Shown here: one piece after another, positions 1 to 7,885 of the stretch
Layout of the letters: each line of letters begins with the position of its first letter
Numbering within the stretch: the stretch's first letter is position 1
Assembly: GCA_910577035.1 (NCBI GenBank)
Contig: CAJTKW010000104.1
Coordinates: forward strand, 1-8,992
Source: an uncultured Acetatifactor sp.
Lineage (GTDB): Bacteria; Bacillota; Clostridia; Lachnospirales; Lachnospiraceae
Length of the DNA stretch: 8,992 bases
Direction of reading: 5' to 3'
Notes under the pieces: generated by a model
Database searches by the model: none
What the model was told of the DNA's origin: nothing
The model's input: only the letters and a program-made list of their open reading frames with translations
Translations under genes and position numbers: made by a program

Positions 1-1719
1 TTCTGACTGGGCCAGTGCCTCCATGATGGGATCCTCCAGATTGTTGGTCAGAGGAAGCTCATCCCTGTCACGGAACACCCTCTCGATCCTTGTACGGCCC
101 GCCGCCTTACCTGACAGCTTACCCGGCAGACGAAACGCCTCCATCTGACGATGAAGGTTCTCCGCCGCCAGTCTGTCCCGCTCCGTATGCCGGTAACTGA
201 TAAAGGCATCGTAGCTCCTTGCGAAAATATCCTTTTCCACCACGTAAATGTCATGATAATCATTGCTGCGGACCGCCAGATAATCTCCCGGCCTGCCCAG
301 CATATACTTGTGCCTGTCCCATGCCGTGAATACCTTCACACCCTTTTCCAAAGGCCGTGCAAATATATGTACCTCTCCTGTAGGGACACATCCCCGGGCA
401 TAATCCGTCAGCAGCATATCCTGTCCGTTTACGCGGTTCTTAATTACGGGGACATACTCCGTATCGTGAATATACTCACTTCGGCTGTGTGTTTCGTCCA
501 GCATTCTGTAGGACTTCTCAAATTTCTCCCTGCGGTTGGGATAGACCTCCCCCTTAATACCGATCATGATATACAGATCCTCTTCCACCGTCAGGTCAAT
601 ATCCCCCTCCAGGGTACGTATGGTAATAGGGGTGCCCACAGGCAGTACCTCATCCGCCTTGACGCAGGCCACGGGAATCCTGCGCTTCACATACTTTTTC
701 ATGCCGGCAAGATCTACCTGGTAATTCTCGGCGTATATGAGCTCAAAGCTGTCAAAATACTGGGTCATCCGGTTGTTGAAATACCCTTCCGTGTGCAGGG
801 TGGGATAATGCTCTTCATAAAGCCTGAGGCTGATAAAGCCGCCGGCCTTCTCATAATGTCCGCCGCCGGAACCGATCCCTTCCGCCAGAAAGGCGGCCAG
901 CTCACTGGCATTGACCTCTCTGATGCAGCTCCTGACGGAAAATTTGTACCCGTCGTTCACCTCATTGAACACCACGCAGGATTTGATGGCATCCACCTGC
1001 AGCAGGAAGTCACTGATTAGTCCCAGAATATTGGGGTCGCAGGGCTGGGACTTGATGACCGCAAATTCATAATCATCATTGTAGCTGTAGCGGATCATGG
1101 CAATCCCGGCGATTTCCAGTTCCTTCAGGGACAGATTGGAATTACGGAACAGCGTAATCAGGCTTTTGTCCACCTTCACGGCCTCCCGCATATCCATATC
1201 CAGGGGATTATACAACTCCGAAAACTGGTTCGTATCCGTATACAGCCCATAATAAAGGGCTGTTCCCAGCGTCTCGTCGTTGTTTACATCGTACCCCTCC
1301 TCCCGAAGGAGCTTCCACACCAGGGTGGCACAGCTCCCCAGGTTGGGGTTGATAATACTCTGGGGAATGGCCGCTTTTTCCAGCTGGTGGTGATCTATGA
1401 TCGCCACATTCTCGGAAGAAATGCCGGTCACATTACCGGAGCCAAACTGGCAGTCCACTGTCAGCAGCAGCCCCTCTACCTGCAGAATTTCTCCCTTCCC
1501 CACCCCCACATATTCCACCGGCAGCTTCAGCTTTTCCACCATCAGCGTCAGATTGGACTTCTGAATTTTGTTTCTGCCGCTGTATACCAGGCGGACCTCC
1601 TTGCCCCTGCTCCGATAATAGCAGTACAGGCCATAGCCGGATGCAAGTGTGTCCGCATCCGGGTTGTCATGGCACTGAATCGTTATTTTGTCATATACCT
1701 CTAGATCTGATAGTCTCAT
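1..1719 (-). CDS. DHH-family phosphoesterase fused to a TIR domain (C-terminus outside the window)
   Basis: An open frame of 573 codons runs without interruption from an ATG at 1719 to the left edge, so the protein is partial. Residues 1-325 form a DHH/DHHA1 phosphoesterase: motif I HDNPDAD (17-23), Asp89, the IDHH motif (108-111), YTD (160-162) and the DHHA1 signature GSGGGH (283-288). All metal and phosphate ligands expected of an active enzyme appear present. Relatives degrade nanoRNA, pAp or cyclic dinucleotides; the substrate here cannot be told. Residues 360-504 hold two similar segments of PGDYG type (second one RPGDYLAV, 476-483). From residue 503 a TIR domain begins: SYDAFISYRH (502-511), then RVFRDRDELP (547-556), typical of Lachnospiraceae TIR proteins. 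The catalytic Glu region of the TIR lies beyond the edge. The start has only a weak ribosome binding site (AGCAGG). It lies 72 nt after the AICAR formyltransferase gene, with no visible terminator between. Protein location is probably cytoplasmic for the part seen. Confidence 0.88.
   Translation of the reverse strand, partial: MRLSDLEVYDKITIQCHDNPDADTLASGYGLYCYYRSRGKEVRLVYSGRNKIQKSNLTLMVEKLKLPVEYVGVGKGEILQVEGLLLTVDCQFGSGNVTGISSENVAIIDHHQLEKAAIPQSIINPNLGSCATLVWKLLREEGYDVNNDETLGTALYYGLYTDTNQFSELYNPLDMDMREAVKVDKSLITLFRNSNLSLKELEIAGIAMIRYSYNDDYEFAVIKSQPCDPNILGLISDFLLQVDAIKSCVVFNEVNDGYKFSVRSCIREVNASELAAFLAEGIGSGGGHYEKAGGFISLRLYEEHYPTLHTEGYFNNRMTQYFDSFELIYAENYQVDLAGMKKYVKRRIPVACVKADEVLPVGTPITIRTLEGDIDLTVEEDLYIMIGIKGEVYPNRREKFEKSYRMLDETHSRSEYIHDTEYVPVIKNRVNGQDMLLTDYARGCVPTGEVHIFARPLEKGVKVFTAWDRHKYMLGRPGDYLAVRSNDYHDIYVVEKDIFARSYDAFISYRHTERDRLAAENLHRQMEAFRLPGKLSGKAAGRTRIERVFRDRDELPLTNNLEDPIMEALAQSE
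208..642 (-). repeat. Two diverged PGDYG-like protein repeats linking DHHA1 and TIR
   Basis: Residues about 360-405 (DNA 505-642) and 458-504 (DNA 208-348) of the DHH-TIR protein share a pattern: a charged turn, a D-L/Y-hydrophobic strand (EDLYIMIG versus PGDYLAVR), and an ending of the form VY-x6-F-x-(K/R)-SY (VYPNRREKFEKSY versus YVVEKDIFARSY). The second copy contains PGDYL, the hallmark of PGDYG-type domains, and its last strand merges with the first strand of the TIR domain. This is protein-level similarity judged by eye; the DNA copies are not alike. The function is unknown, possibly a small ligand-binding or spacer module. Confidence 0.45.
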
Positions 1720-1791
1720 TGATACCTGCTTTTCTGTGCTGTGGGAAGAAATCTCCGTGCACGTCCGTAATTGTTGCCGGTTTCCGTGGGC

Positions 1792-2970
1792 TTAATGGTG
1801 AAAAAGCCTGATTCCGGTAAAGGCCATCACCATCCCGTACTTGTCGCAGCACTGAATGACTGCGTCGTCCCGCACGGAGCCCCCGGGCTGGGCAATATAT
1901 TTCACGCCGCTCTTGTGAGCCCTCTCAATGTTATCGGAGAAGGGGAAAAATGCGTCGGAGCCAAGGGTCACATCCTGCATTCCTTCCAGCCATGCCTGCT
2001 TCTCTTCCCGGGTAAACACCGGAGGCTTTACCTGAAAGGTATGCTCCCATACACCGTCCGCCAGTATGTCCATATACTCCTCGCCCATATACACGTCAAT
2101 GGCATTGTCTCTGTCCGCTCTTCCCAGCCCTTCCACAAACTGCAGTCCCATGACCTGGGGCGACTGGCGCAGATACCAGTTGTCCGCCTTCTGGCCTGCC
2201 AGCCTGGTACAATGAATCCGTGACTGCTGCCCGGCACCGATGCCGATTGCCTGGCCTCCCTTCACATAACAGACGGAATTGGACTGGGTATATTTTAAGG
2301 TAATCAGCGCAATTTTCATATCGATCAGCGCTTCCTTGGGAATATCCTGATTCTTCGTGACAATATGGGAAAGCAGGTCACCGTTAATATCCAGCTCGTT
2401 CCTGCCCTGCTCAAAGGTGATGCCATAGACCTGCTTCTTCTCCAGCGGAGCCGGCTCATAGGCGGAGTCTATCCGGATCACATTGTAATTTCCGTTTTTC
2501 TTGGACTTCAAGAGCTCCAGGGCCTTCTCCGTATAGCCGGGGGCAATCACGCCGTCGGAAACTTCCCTCTTAATCAGCCTGGCGGTATCCTCGTCACAAA
2601 TGTCCGACAGCGCAATGAAATCACCGAAGGACGACATCCTGTCCGCGCCTCTGGCTCTTGCGTATGCACATGCCAGGGAAGACAGCTCCCCCAGATCATC
2701 CACCCAGTATATTTTCGCCAGCGTTTCGTCTAAGGGCAGGCCTACCGCCGCCCCGGCAGGCGACACATGTTTAAAGGAGGTTGCCGCAGGCAGGCCTGTG
2801 GCATTTTTCAGCTCCTTTACCAGCTGCCAGCCGTTAAAAGCATCCAGGAAGTTAATATAACCGGGCTTGCCGCCCAGCACGGTGACCGGAAGGCTGCTTC
2901 CATCCTCCATATAGATTCTGGAAGGCTTCTGGTTAGGGTTACAGCCGTATTTTAATTCAATCTCGTTCAT
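1792..2970 (-). CDS. purH: Stand-alone AICAR formyltransferase (PurH C-terminal half)
   Basis: This 392-residue protein transfers a formyl group from 10-formyl-tetrahydrofolate to AICAR, giving FAICAR, the penultimate step of IMP synthesis. Family signatures are clear: LKYGCNPNQKP (6-16), FKHVSPAG (66-73, with the Lys-His pair of the active site), KYTQSNS (226-232), GIGAGQ (243-248), SDAFFPF (338-344), QPGGS (361-365) and FTGIRLFHH at the very C-terminus. The N-terminal IMP cyclohydrolase (MGS-like) half of bifunctional PurH is absent; the protein starts directly at the transformylase domain, so this is a natural single-function form and not a truncation. The cyclohydrolase step is supplied by purO just upstream. 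The ATG at 2970 has AAGGAG 8 nt ahead. The gap to purO is 70 nt and that to the DHH-TIR gene is 72 nt, consistent with one transcript. The symbol purH is used in the loose sense. Confidence 0.93.
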   Translation of the reverse strand: MNEIELKYGCNPNQKPSRIYMEDGSSLPVTVLGGKPGYINFLDAFNGWQLVKELKNATGLPAATSFKHVSPAGAAVGLPLDETLAKIYWVDDLGELSSLACAYARARGADRMSSFGDFIALSDICDEDTARLIKREVSDGVIAPGYTEKALELLKSKKNGNYNVIRIDSAYEPAPLEKKQVYGITFEQGRNELDINGDLLSHIVTKNQDIPKEALIDMKIALITLKYTQSNSVCYVKGGQAIGIGAGQQSRIHCTRLAGQKADNWYLRQSPQVMGLQFVEGLGRADRDNAIDVYMGEEYMDILADGVWEHTFQVKPPVFTREEKQAWLEGMQDVTLGSDAFFPFSDNIERAHKSGVKYIAQPGGSVRDDAVIQCCDKYGMVMAFTGIRLFHH

Positions 2971-3040
2971 TTTCGGTTCTCCTTGTTCCTTTCATTGTGG
3001 TTCGTTTCTTCCGATACAGTTCTTCTGATTCAATTCCGAT

Positions 3041-3748
3041 TCATTTATTCTTGTTCCTGATCCGCGTCTCATATTTCCCTGTGGCAATCTCTATGTACCT
3101 CACAAACAAAGACACCTTATTGTCCTCGTTCAGGCTCTCCCAGACCATATCCGTAAAGCCGTCAATATCACCGGAAAGCTCCACCGTCTTCGGCTCCCCG
3201 CTGAAGCTGGGCAGAGGGTCACCGTCGTGCATGTAAGTGTGGATAAAGCGTCCCTGCCCCGCTTGCGGATTCTCATAGGTAAAGGTATTGCGGATACAGG
3301 AGGCCGGATTTCCCTCCCCGCTCTTTAATATGGACATGGCAAAATGAAAGCTGCCGTTTTCCACCCGCATCAGGCCGGAAATTCTGGGGGTATAATTAGG
3401 GCCGTCCGGCTCAAACTCCCTGCTTCTCAATGCCTGCTCAAAGGTGAGCCCTTTCTGCAGGCCTTCAAATACGGTATCGGTCTGGTCTCCGTTGGTGACA
3501 ATCGTATCACATCCCAGCACCCGCACCGGTGCATAGATAATCAGGCTGGGATCCTCTAATCTGGAGGGATCGAAGGCCTGGGTACGAATCCCCTCCCCCT
3601 CTGTCACAAACACACGGTTGCGGCTGTTGGAGCTCCTGCCCATGATAAAGTACGCGGTAACCCCATATTTCCCGTCCCCGGAACGCCCGATGACGATCCC
3701 TCTTCCGGGATAATTGTTATTTTTCAGTTCCTTGTCCAGTTGCAGCAT
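3041..3748 (-). CDS. purO: IMP cyclohydrolase, PurO type
   Basis: A 235-residue protein of the PurO-like IMP cyclohydrolase family, which dehydrates and closes FAICAR to IMP, the last step of inosinate synthesis. Visible marks are YPGRGIVIG (13-21) and GRSSNSRNRVF (37-47) near the N-terminus, and YAPVRVLG and NYTPRISG further on. PurO was first described in archaea and adopts an Ntn-hydrolase-like fold unrelated to PurH; homologues occur in Clostridia. The frame stays open further upstream to an ATG at 3823, but the start at 3748 is preferred because GAGGAGGAG stands 4 nt before it and the family starts near YPGRG. The gene begins inside the last 32 nt of the GGDEF/EAL gene, which suggests translational coupling. 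Its partner, stand-alone AICAR formyltransferase, follows 70 nt later. Confidence 0.88.
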   Translation of the reverse strand: MLQLDKELKNNNYPGRGIVIGRSGDGKYGVTAYFIMGRSSNSRNRVFVTEGEGIRTQAFDPSRLEDPSLIIYAPVRVLGCDTIVTNGDQTDTVFEGLQKGLTFEQALRSREFEPDGPNYTPRISGLMRVENGSFHFAMSILKSGEGNPASCIRNTFTYENPQAGQGRFIHTYMHDGDPLPSFSGEPKTVELSGDIDGFTDMVWESLNEDNKVSLFVRYIEIATGKYETRIRNKNK

Positions 3749-6404
3749 GACACTCCTCCTCAATCTTTCCATTCTGCTGTGCCTGTTCGGCTGTGTAAAG
3801 CTCCTGACAATACTTGGCTTCAAAATCCTCCTGCTTCATAGGACGGTCAAAATAATAGCCCTGAATATACTTAACCTTCATCTTCTTAACAATCCGGTAC
3901 TGGGATTCCCGCTCAATCCCCTCCACACAGATATTGGCTCCCAGCGTCTCCGCCAGCTCAGCCACCATCTTCACAAAGGACTGGGAATAAGCATCCTCCG
4001 CAACCTCCTTTACAAAGCTCTGATCTACCTTAATCATGTTGAAGGGGATCTCCCGGATATGGTTCAGAGAGGAATACCCGGTGCCGAAATCATCCAGGGC
4101 GATCTTGACCCCCAGTGACCGGATCCGGTTCAGGATTTCCTGCATACGCTCCATATCATTGATAGCCAGGCTCTCCGTCACCTCCAGAGTGAGATTTCTG
4201 GGCTCGATCTCCGTTTCCTCTATTATCTGTTCCACCACCTCCACCACGTCCGGCTGCAACAGCTGCACCACGGACAGGTTTACGTTTACCTTGTAATCAT
4301 AGCCTGCCTTATTCCACCTGTGGCACTGGATACAGGCCTCTCTCAGTACGAAATTGCCGATGGGATTAATTAACCCCAGATATTCCGCCAGGGGGATGAA
4401 TTCCGCCGGAGTAATAAATCCCAGCTTGGAGCTGTTCCAGCGAAGCAATGCCTCCGCCCCCGCACATTTTTCCCCGTCCTGCACATCGATTATGGGCTGA
4501 TAATAGACTTCAAATTCGCTGCACCCGCCCACGGCAGCGTCGCGCATATTCTTCTCCATATCCAGACGACGCCCCGACGCGGAATTAATCCCGCTGCTGT
4601 ATTTTGCCACCCGGTTCTTGCCGCTCCTCTTGGCCTCATACATGGCTATATCCGCCTTTTTCGTCAGATCGGCCACAGTATCCCCCAGGTCGGGGAAGGT
4701 GACAATCCCCATGCTCATAGTACAGTAATAATCCGCATCCTTTAAAAACCAGGGTCTTGCGAAGATCTCCCTGATGTCTCCCAGAATCCGGTCAAATTCC
4801 GGATACTGCTCCGGAGATATAATCACAATGAACTCGTCCCCTCCCACCCGGTAACAGGTATGCCCGATCCCTGCAACCCGCTGCAGAGAATGGGAGATTG
4901 CTTTCAGAAGCACATCTCCGTACCGGTGTCCGAGGCCGTCGTTAATATGCTTGAAATCATCCAGATCAAGATAGAGAAGTGCTCCCGTAAGATTTTTCTT
5001 TTTGGCCAGATCAATCTGCCTGGCCAGATCCCGCTCACAGCACATCCGGTTATACAGCCCCGTCAGGAAATCCGTATAGGCCTGCTGTTCGATCTTTCGC
5101 TGATACCGCTTCTTATCGGTTATATCATACAGGGAGTAAAGCACCGCCGCCGTCTCGTCCACCCAGGAAATCTCTTTAAACATCAAATCATACCAGCGGT
5201 CCTTCTCTATGTGGTATATTTCATAAAGCCCGCCCTCGTTCCCGGTGGTAATTCCCTGCTCCAGAAGATCCGCGAAGGTGTCCTCCTGCAGCTCCTTGGC
5301 AAAGGTGCTTTGCAGCCTGCGATTGGCAAAGAGCCGTTCTCCCGTTTTCTTCCGGGTGACATAAATGGCACAGCCCACATTATCCAGAACCGCTTCCAGA
5401 ACCGCATAGGAGCCTGCCAGGGAGTTTTTCTGGATCTGCCTTGTGAGAATACTCTGCAGCACCTTCACCGCGTCTGCCGTAAACTTGATTTCCGCCATGC
5501 TCCAGTTGACCCTGCGCTTGCGGTGGTTCAGGGACAGCATCATCCTTCCTGCACTTTCCGGACACAGGATCGGGAAAATCATCACGGCCTGCAGGCCGAT
5601 GGCTTCCGCCTTTTTACGCAGCCCGTCATCTACGCCCTCAGCCGATATGACCAGGGGCTTTTCCGTCTTTAAAATCTCCGGCACCTCCAGCTCCCGGGTT
5701 TTGTCATAGCAGGAAGCATTCCCCTGCCCGTTCCACTCGCAGAGCACATCCATATTGTTCCCGTCATTTTTCAGCTGGTAAATCTGGGCGGTATCCGTCT
5801 TAAGCTGCCTTCCCAGGATACTCAGCCACTTCTCCATAACCGCTTCTATTCTGTCGTCGCTGTCCAGAAGCTGCACGATTTCCGTAGTCGCCTCTATGGC
5901 ATGGAGCGTCCTGCTCATTTCCTGCTCTGAGGACCGGCTCTTACGGATTTCCATTTCCGCACTGAAACGGGAAATTCTGTCTTTTAAAAACGCATTGCCT
6001 GCGTCCCGCAGCAAATCAAGAATGGAATGGAATTTTTCCTCATCCGTGCCGCTCTCCGCAAAGTCAAAAACCACCCAGCAAAGGGCTGTCCTGCCTTCCG
6101 CCCTCACCGCTGCGGCTGCCACCCGGTCCCCGGTTCCGTGGAGCTCTTCGACAGCCAGATCCTCCAGGGAGCCGTCTTCCACCCGCTCGATCACCGCTTT
6201 CAACTGCCCGGATGCCAGACAGGCCGCGGCTTTCTCTACCTGCTCCGGCTGTCCCGAGAAATCACCGATCTGGCGGCCCAGGCCATCCAGGCAGGACACG
6301 CAAACGCCCGTCACCCGGCAGATGCCTTCCTGCAGACGCCACAGCTCCTGCGGGTCAATTAATTCTATGTACCCGTTAGATACATTGGACACATTAGTCT
6401 GCAC
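3717..6404 (-). CDS. Multi-sensor GGDEF/EAL cyclic-di-GMP turnover protein
   Basis: An 895-residue protein with no evident membrane segment. Order of domains: a PocR-like sensor about 10-140 (with Cys29, Cys35, Cys38), a short coiled linker 145-170, a GAF domain about 170-325, a PAS-like domain about 330-435, a GGDEF diguanylate cyclase 440-602 and an EAL phosphodiesterase 612-865. The cyclase motif is intact (GGDEF 521-525), as are its metal-site neighbour LDLDDFKHIND (479-489) and DFLTGLYNR (445-453). The inhibitory RxxD site expected five residues before GGDEF reads GIGH, so product inhibition is probably lost. The EAL side retains EALLRW (651-656), NLS (709-711), EVTES (741-745), DDFGTGYSSL (771-780), KVDQSF (792-797), VEGIE (827-831) and QGYYF (848-852), so both activities are plausible. 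Net direction is probably set by the sensors. The start is GTG, 26 nt after guaB; the end overlaps purO. Confidence 0.93.
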   Translation of the reverse strand: MQTNVSNVSNGYIELIDPQELWRLQEGICRVTGVCVSCLDGLGRQIGDFSGQPEQVEKAAACLASGQLKAVIERVEDGSLEDLAVEELHGTGDRVAAAAVRAEGRTALCWVVFDFAESGTDEEKFHSILDLLRDAGNAFLKDRISRFSAEMEIRKSRSSEQEMSRTLHAIEATTEIVQLLDSDDRIEAVMEKWLSILGRQLKTDTAQIYQLKNDGNNMDVLCEWNGQGNASCYDKTRELEVPEILKTEKPLVISAEGVDDGLRKKAEAIGLQAVMIFPILCPESAGRMMLSLNHRKRRVNWSMAEIKFTADAVKVLQSILTRQIQKNSLAGSYAVLEAVLDNVGCAIYVTRKKTGERLFANRRLQSTFAKELQEDTFADLLEQGITTGNEGGLYEIYHIEKDRWYDLMFKEISWVDETAAVLYSLYDITDKKRYQRKIEQQAYTDFLTGLYNRMCCERDLARQIDLAKKKNLTGALLYLDLDDFKHINDGLGHRYGDVLLKAISHSLQRVAGIGHTCYRVGGDEFIVIISPEQYPEFDRILGDIREIFARPWFLKDADYYCTMSMGIVTFPDLGDTVADLTKKADIAMYEAKRSGKNRVAKYSSGINSASGRRLDMEKNMRDAAVGGCSEFEVYYQPIIDVQDGEKCAGAEALLRWNSSKLGFITPAEFIPLAEYLGLINPIGNFVLREACIQCHRWNKAGYDYKVNVNLSVVQLLQPDVVEVVEQIIEETEIEPRNLTLEVTESLAINDMERMQEILNRIRSLGVKIALDDFGTGYSSLNHIREIPFNMIKVDQSFVKEVAEDAYSQSFVKMVAELAETLGANICVEGIERESQYRIVKKMKVKYIQGYYFDRPMKQEDFEAKYCQELYTAEQAQQNGKIEEECHAATGQGTEK
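3749..3761 (-). promoter_or_regulatory. Ribosome binding site of purO, inside the upstream gene
   Basis: Read on the minus strand, GAGGAGGAG (3761-3753) is followed by TGTC and the ATG at 3748. These bases are also the Glu codons near the end of the GGDEF/EAL protein (IEEECHA). The near-perfect match decides the purO start and implies that ribosomes finishing the upstream gene pass over this site. Confidence 0.8.
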
Positions 6405-6415
6405 GATTACCCTCC
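6404..6415 (-). promoter_or_regulatory. Ribosome binding site and GTG start of the GGDEF/EAL gene
   Basis: On the minus strand GGAGGG (6415-6410) is followed by TAATC and GTG (6404-6402). An ATG just upstream (in GCATGGAGG) is in another frame and overlaps the ribosome binding site, so GTG is the supported start. Confidence 0.75.
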
Positions 6416-6430
6416 ATGCTCCGGCGCTTT

Positions 6431-7885
6431 TTATTCGTCAACGCTGTAGTTAGGCGCCTCCTTCGTAATGTGGATGTCATGAGGATGGCTTTCCTTTAAG
6501 GACGCCGCGGATATTTTCACAAATCTGCCGTTTTCTTTCAGCTCCTCAATATTGTGTGCCCCGCAGTAGCCCATGCCCGAACGCAGACCTCCCAGCAGCT
6601 GGAACACGGTGTCTTCCACATCTCCCTTGTAGGCCACCCGGCCTTCCACGCCTTCGGGAACCAGCTTCTTCGCATTCTCCTGGAAGTAGCGGTCCTTACT
6701 GCCGTTCTCCATGGCAGCGATGGACCCCATGCCCCGGTATACCTTGTATTTCCTTCCCTGGAAGAGCTCATAATCCCCGGGGCTTTCCTCACAGCCTGCA
6801 AACATGCTTCCCATCATGCAGACATTGCCCCCTGCCGCCAGGGCTTTGGTAATATCTCCCGAATACTTGATGCCGCCGTCGGCAATGATGGGCACGCCGT
6901 ATTCCTTTGCCACGCTGTAGCTGTCCATAATGGCCGTAATCTGCGGCACACCGATTCCGGCTACCACCCGGGTGGTACAGATGGAGCCCGGCCCGATGCC
7001 CACCTTGACAGCATCCGCACCGGCTTCAATGAGGGCTTTCGTGCCCTCACCGGTAGCCACGTTGCCGGCAATCACCTGCAGCTCCGGATACTTCTCCTTA
7101 ATCATCTTTAAACAGTTCAGCACATTCTGGGAATGTCCGTGGGCGCTGTCCAGCACCACCACATCCACCTTGGCATCCACCAGGGCCGACACCCGGTCCA
7201 GCACGTTGGCGGTAATACCCACGCCTGCGCCGCAGAGCAGCCTTCCCTGCTCGTCCTTCGCCGCCAGGGGATATTTGATGGTCTTCTCAATATCCTTAAT
7301 GGTAATCAGCCCCTTCAGATTAAAATCCTTGTCTACAATGGGCAGCTTTTCCTTTCTGGCCGCCGCCAGGATCTTTTTTGCCTCCTCCAGGGTAATGCCT
7401 TCCTGCGCGGTAATCAGTCCCTCGCTGGTCATGGATTCCTTGATCTTTTTGGTAAAATCCGTCTCGAACTTCAGATCCCGGTTGGTGATGATCCCCACCA
7501 GCCTGCGCCCCTCTGTAACGGGAACGCCGGAAATTCTGAACTTCGCCATCAGCGCATCCGCATCGCCCAGCGTATGCTCGGGAGTCAGAGAAAAAGGATC
7601 CGTTATCACACCGTTTTCAGACCGTTTGACCTTGTCTACCTCCTCGGCCTGCGCCTCGATAGACATATTCTTGTGAATAATACCGATACCGCCCTGCCTT
7701 GCCATGGCAATGGCCATACGGTGTTCCGTCACGGTATCCATACCCGCACTCATCATGGGGATATTCAACCTGACCTTCTTTGTCAGCCAGGTGGAAATAT
7801 CCACCTGATTGGGTACTACCTGTGAATAGGCCGGTACAAGCAGCACGTCGTCAAAGGTAATGCCTTCTCCGATAATCTGTCCCAT
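6431..7885 (-). CDS. guaB: IMP dehydrogenase
   Basis: A 484-residue full-length IMP dehydrogenase that oxidises IMP to XMP with NAD+, the committed step to GTP. It has the N-terminal barrel opening (GEGITFDDVLLVPAYS, 7-22), a pair of CBS domains inserted at about 95-205 (regulatory, nucleotide-binding in this family), the catalytic loop GIGPGSICTTR with Cys303 and the monovalent-cation site, the phosphate-binding ADGGIK (335-340) and MGS (358-360), and the mobile flap with Arg399-Tyr400. AGGAGG stands 7 nt before the ATG at 7885. The leader back to the preceding stop is only 93 nt, contains one strong hairpin and shows no recognisable purine riboswitch. The GGDEF/EAL gene follows after 26 nt, so the two are almost certainly co-transcribed. 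Its substrate is the product of purO and the AICAR formyltransferase further along. Confidence 0.98.
   Translation of the reverse strand: MGQIIGEGITFDDVLLVPAYSQVVPNQVDISTWLTKKVRLNIPMMSAGMDTVTEHRMAIAMARQGGIGIIHKNMSIEAQAEEVDKVKRSENGVITDPFSLTPEHTLGDADALMAKFRISGVPVTEGRRLVGIITNRDLKFETDFTKKIKESMTSEGLITAQEGITLEEAKKILAAARKEKLPIVDKDFNLKGLITIKDIEKTIKYPLAAKDEQGRLLCGAGVGITANVLDRVSALVDAKVDVVVLDSAHGHSQNVLNCLKMIKEKYPELQVIAGNVATGEGTKALIEAGADAVKVGIGPGSICTTRVVAGIGVPQITAIMDSYSVAKEYGVPIIADGGIKYSGDITKALAAGGNVCMMGSMFAGCEESPGDYELFQGRKYKVYRGMGSIAAMENGSKDRYFQENAKKLVPEGVEGRVAYKGDVEDTVFQLLGGLRSGMGYCGAHNIEELKENGRFVKISAASLKESHPHDIHITKEAPNYSVDE

Noticed and set aside
208..215. Possible frameshift or assembly join at the DHH-TIR boundary
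   Set aside because: The frame was followed base by base from 1719 to 1: no stop, no frame change, and the linker repeat runs straight into the TIR first strand.
151..1020. Long plus-strand open frame of 289 codons opposite the DHH-TIR gene
   Set aside because: Its translation has no recognisable family, and the opposite strand carries intact DHH and DHHA1 motifs. It is an antisense by-product of codon usage. The same applies to the plus-strand frames at 4860-5672 and 6930-7825.
745..1719. Calling the DHH part GdpP or RecJ
   Set aside because: It lacks the PAS/GGDEF and membrane segments of GdpP, and the OB-fold and extra regions of RecJ are not seen; only the general DHH/DHHA1 class is supported.
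1720..1791. Terminator or promoter between the AICAR formyltransferase and DHH-TIR genes
   Set aside because: No stem with a U-tract and no convincing -35/-10 pair was found in these 72 bases.
3749..3823. A longer purO beginning at the ATG at 3823
   Set aside because: The added 25 residues are antisense-free but overlap the GGDEF/EAL gene further, carry no ribosome binding site as good as that at 3753-3761, and lie before the family's usual N-terminus.
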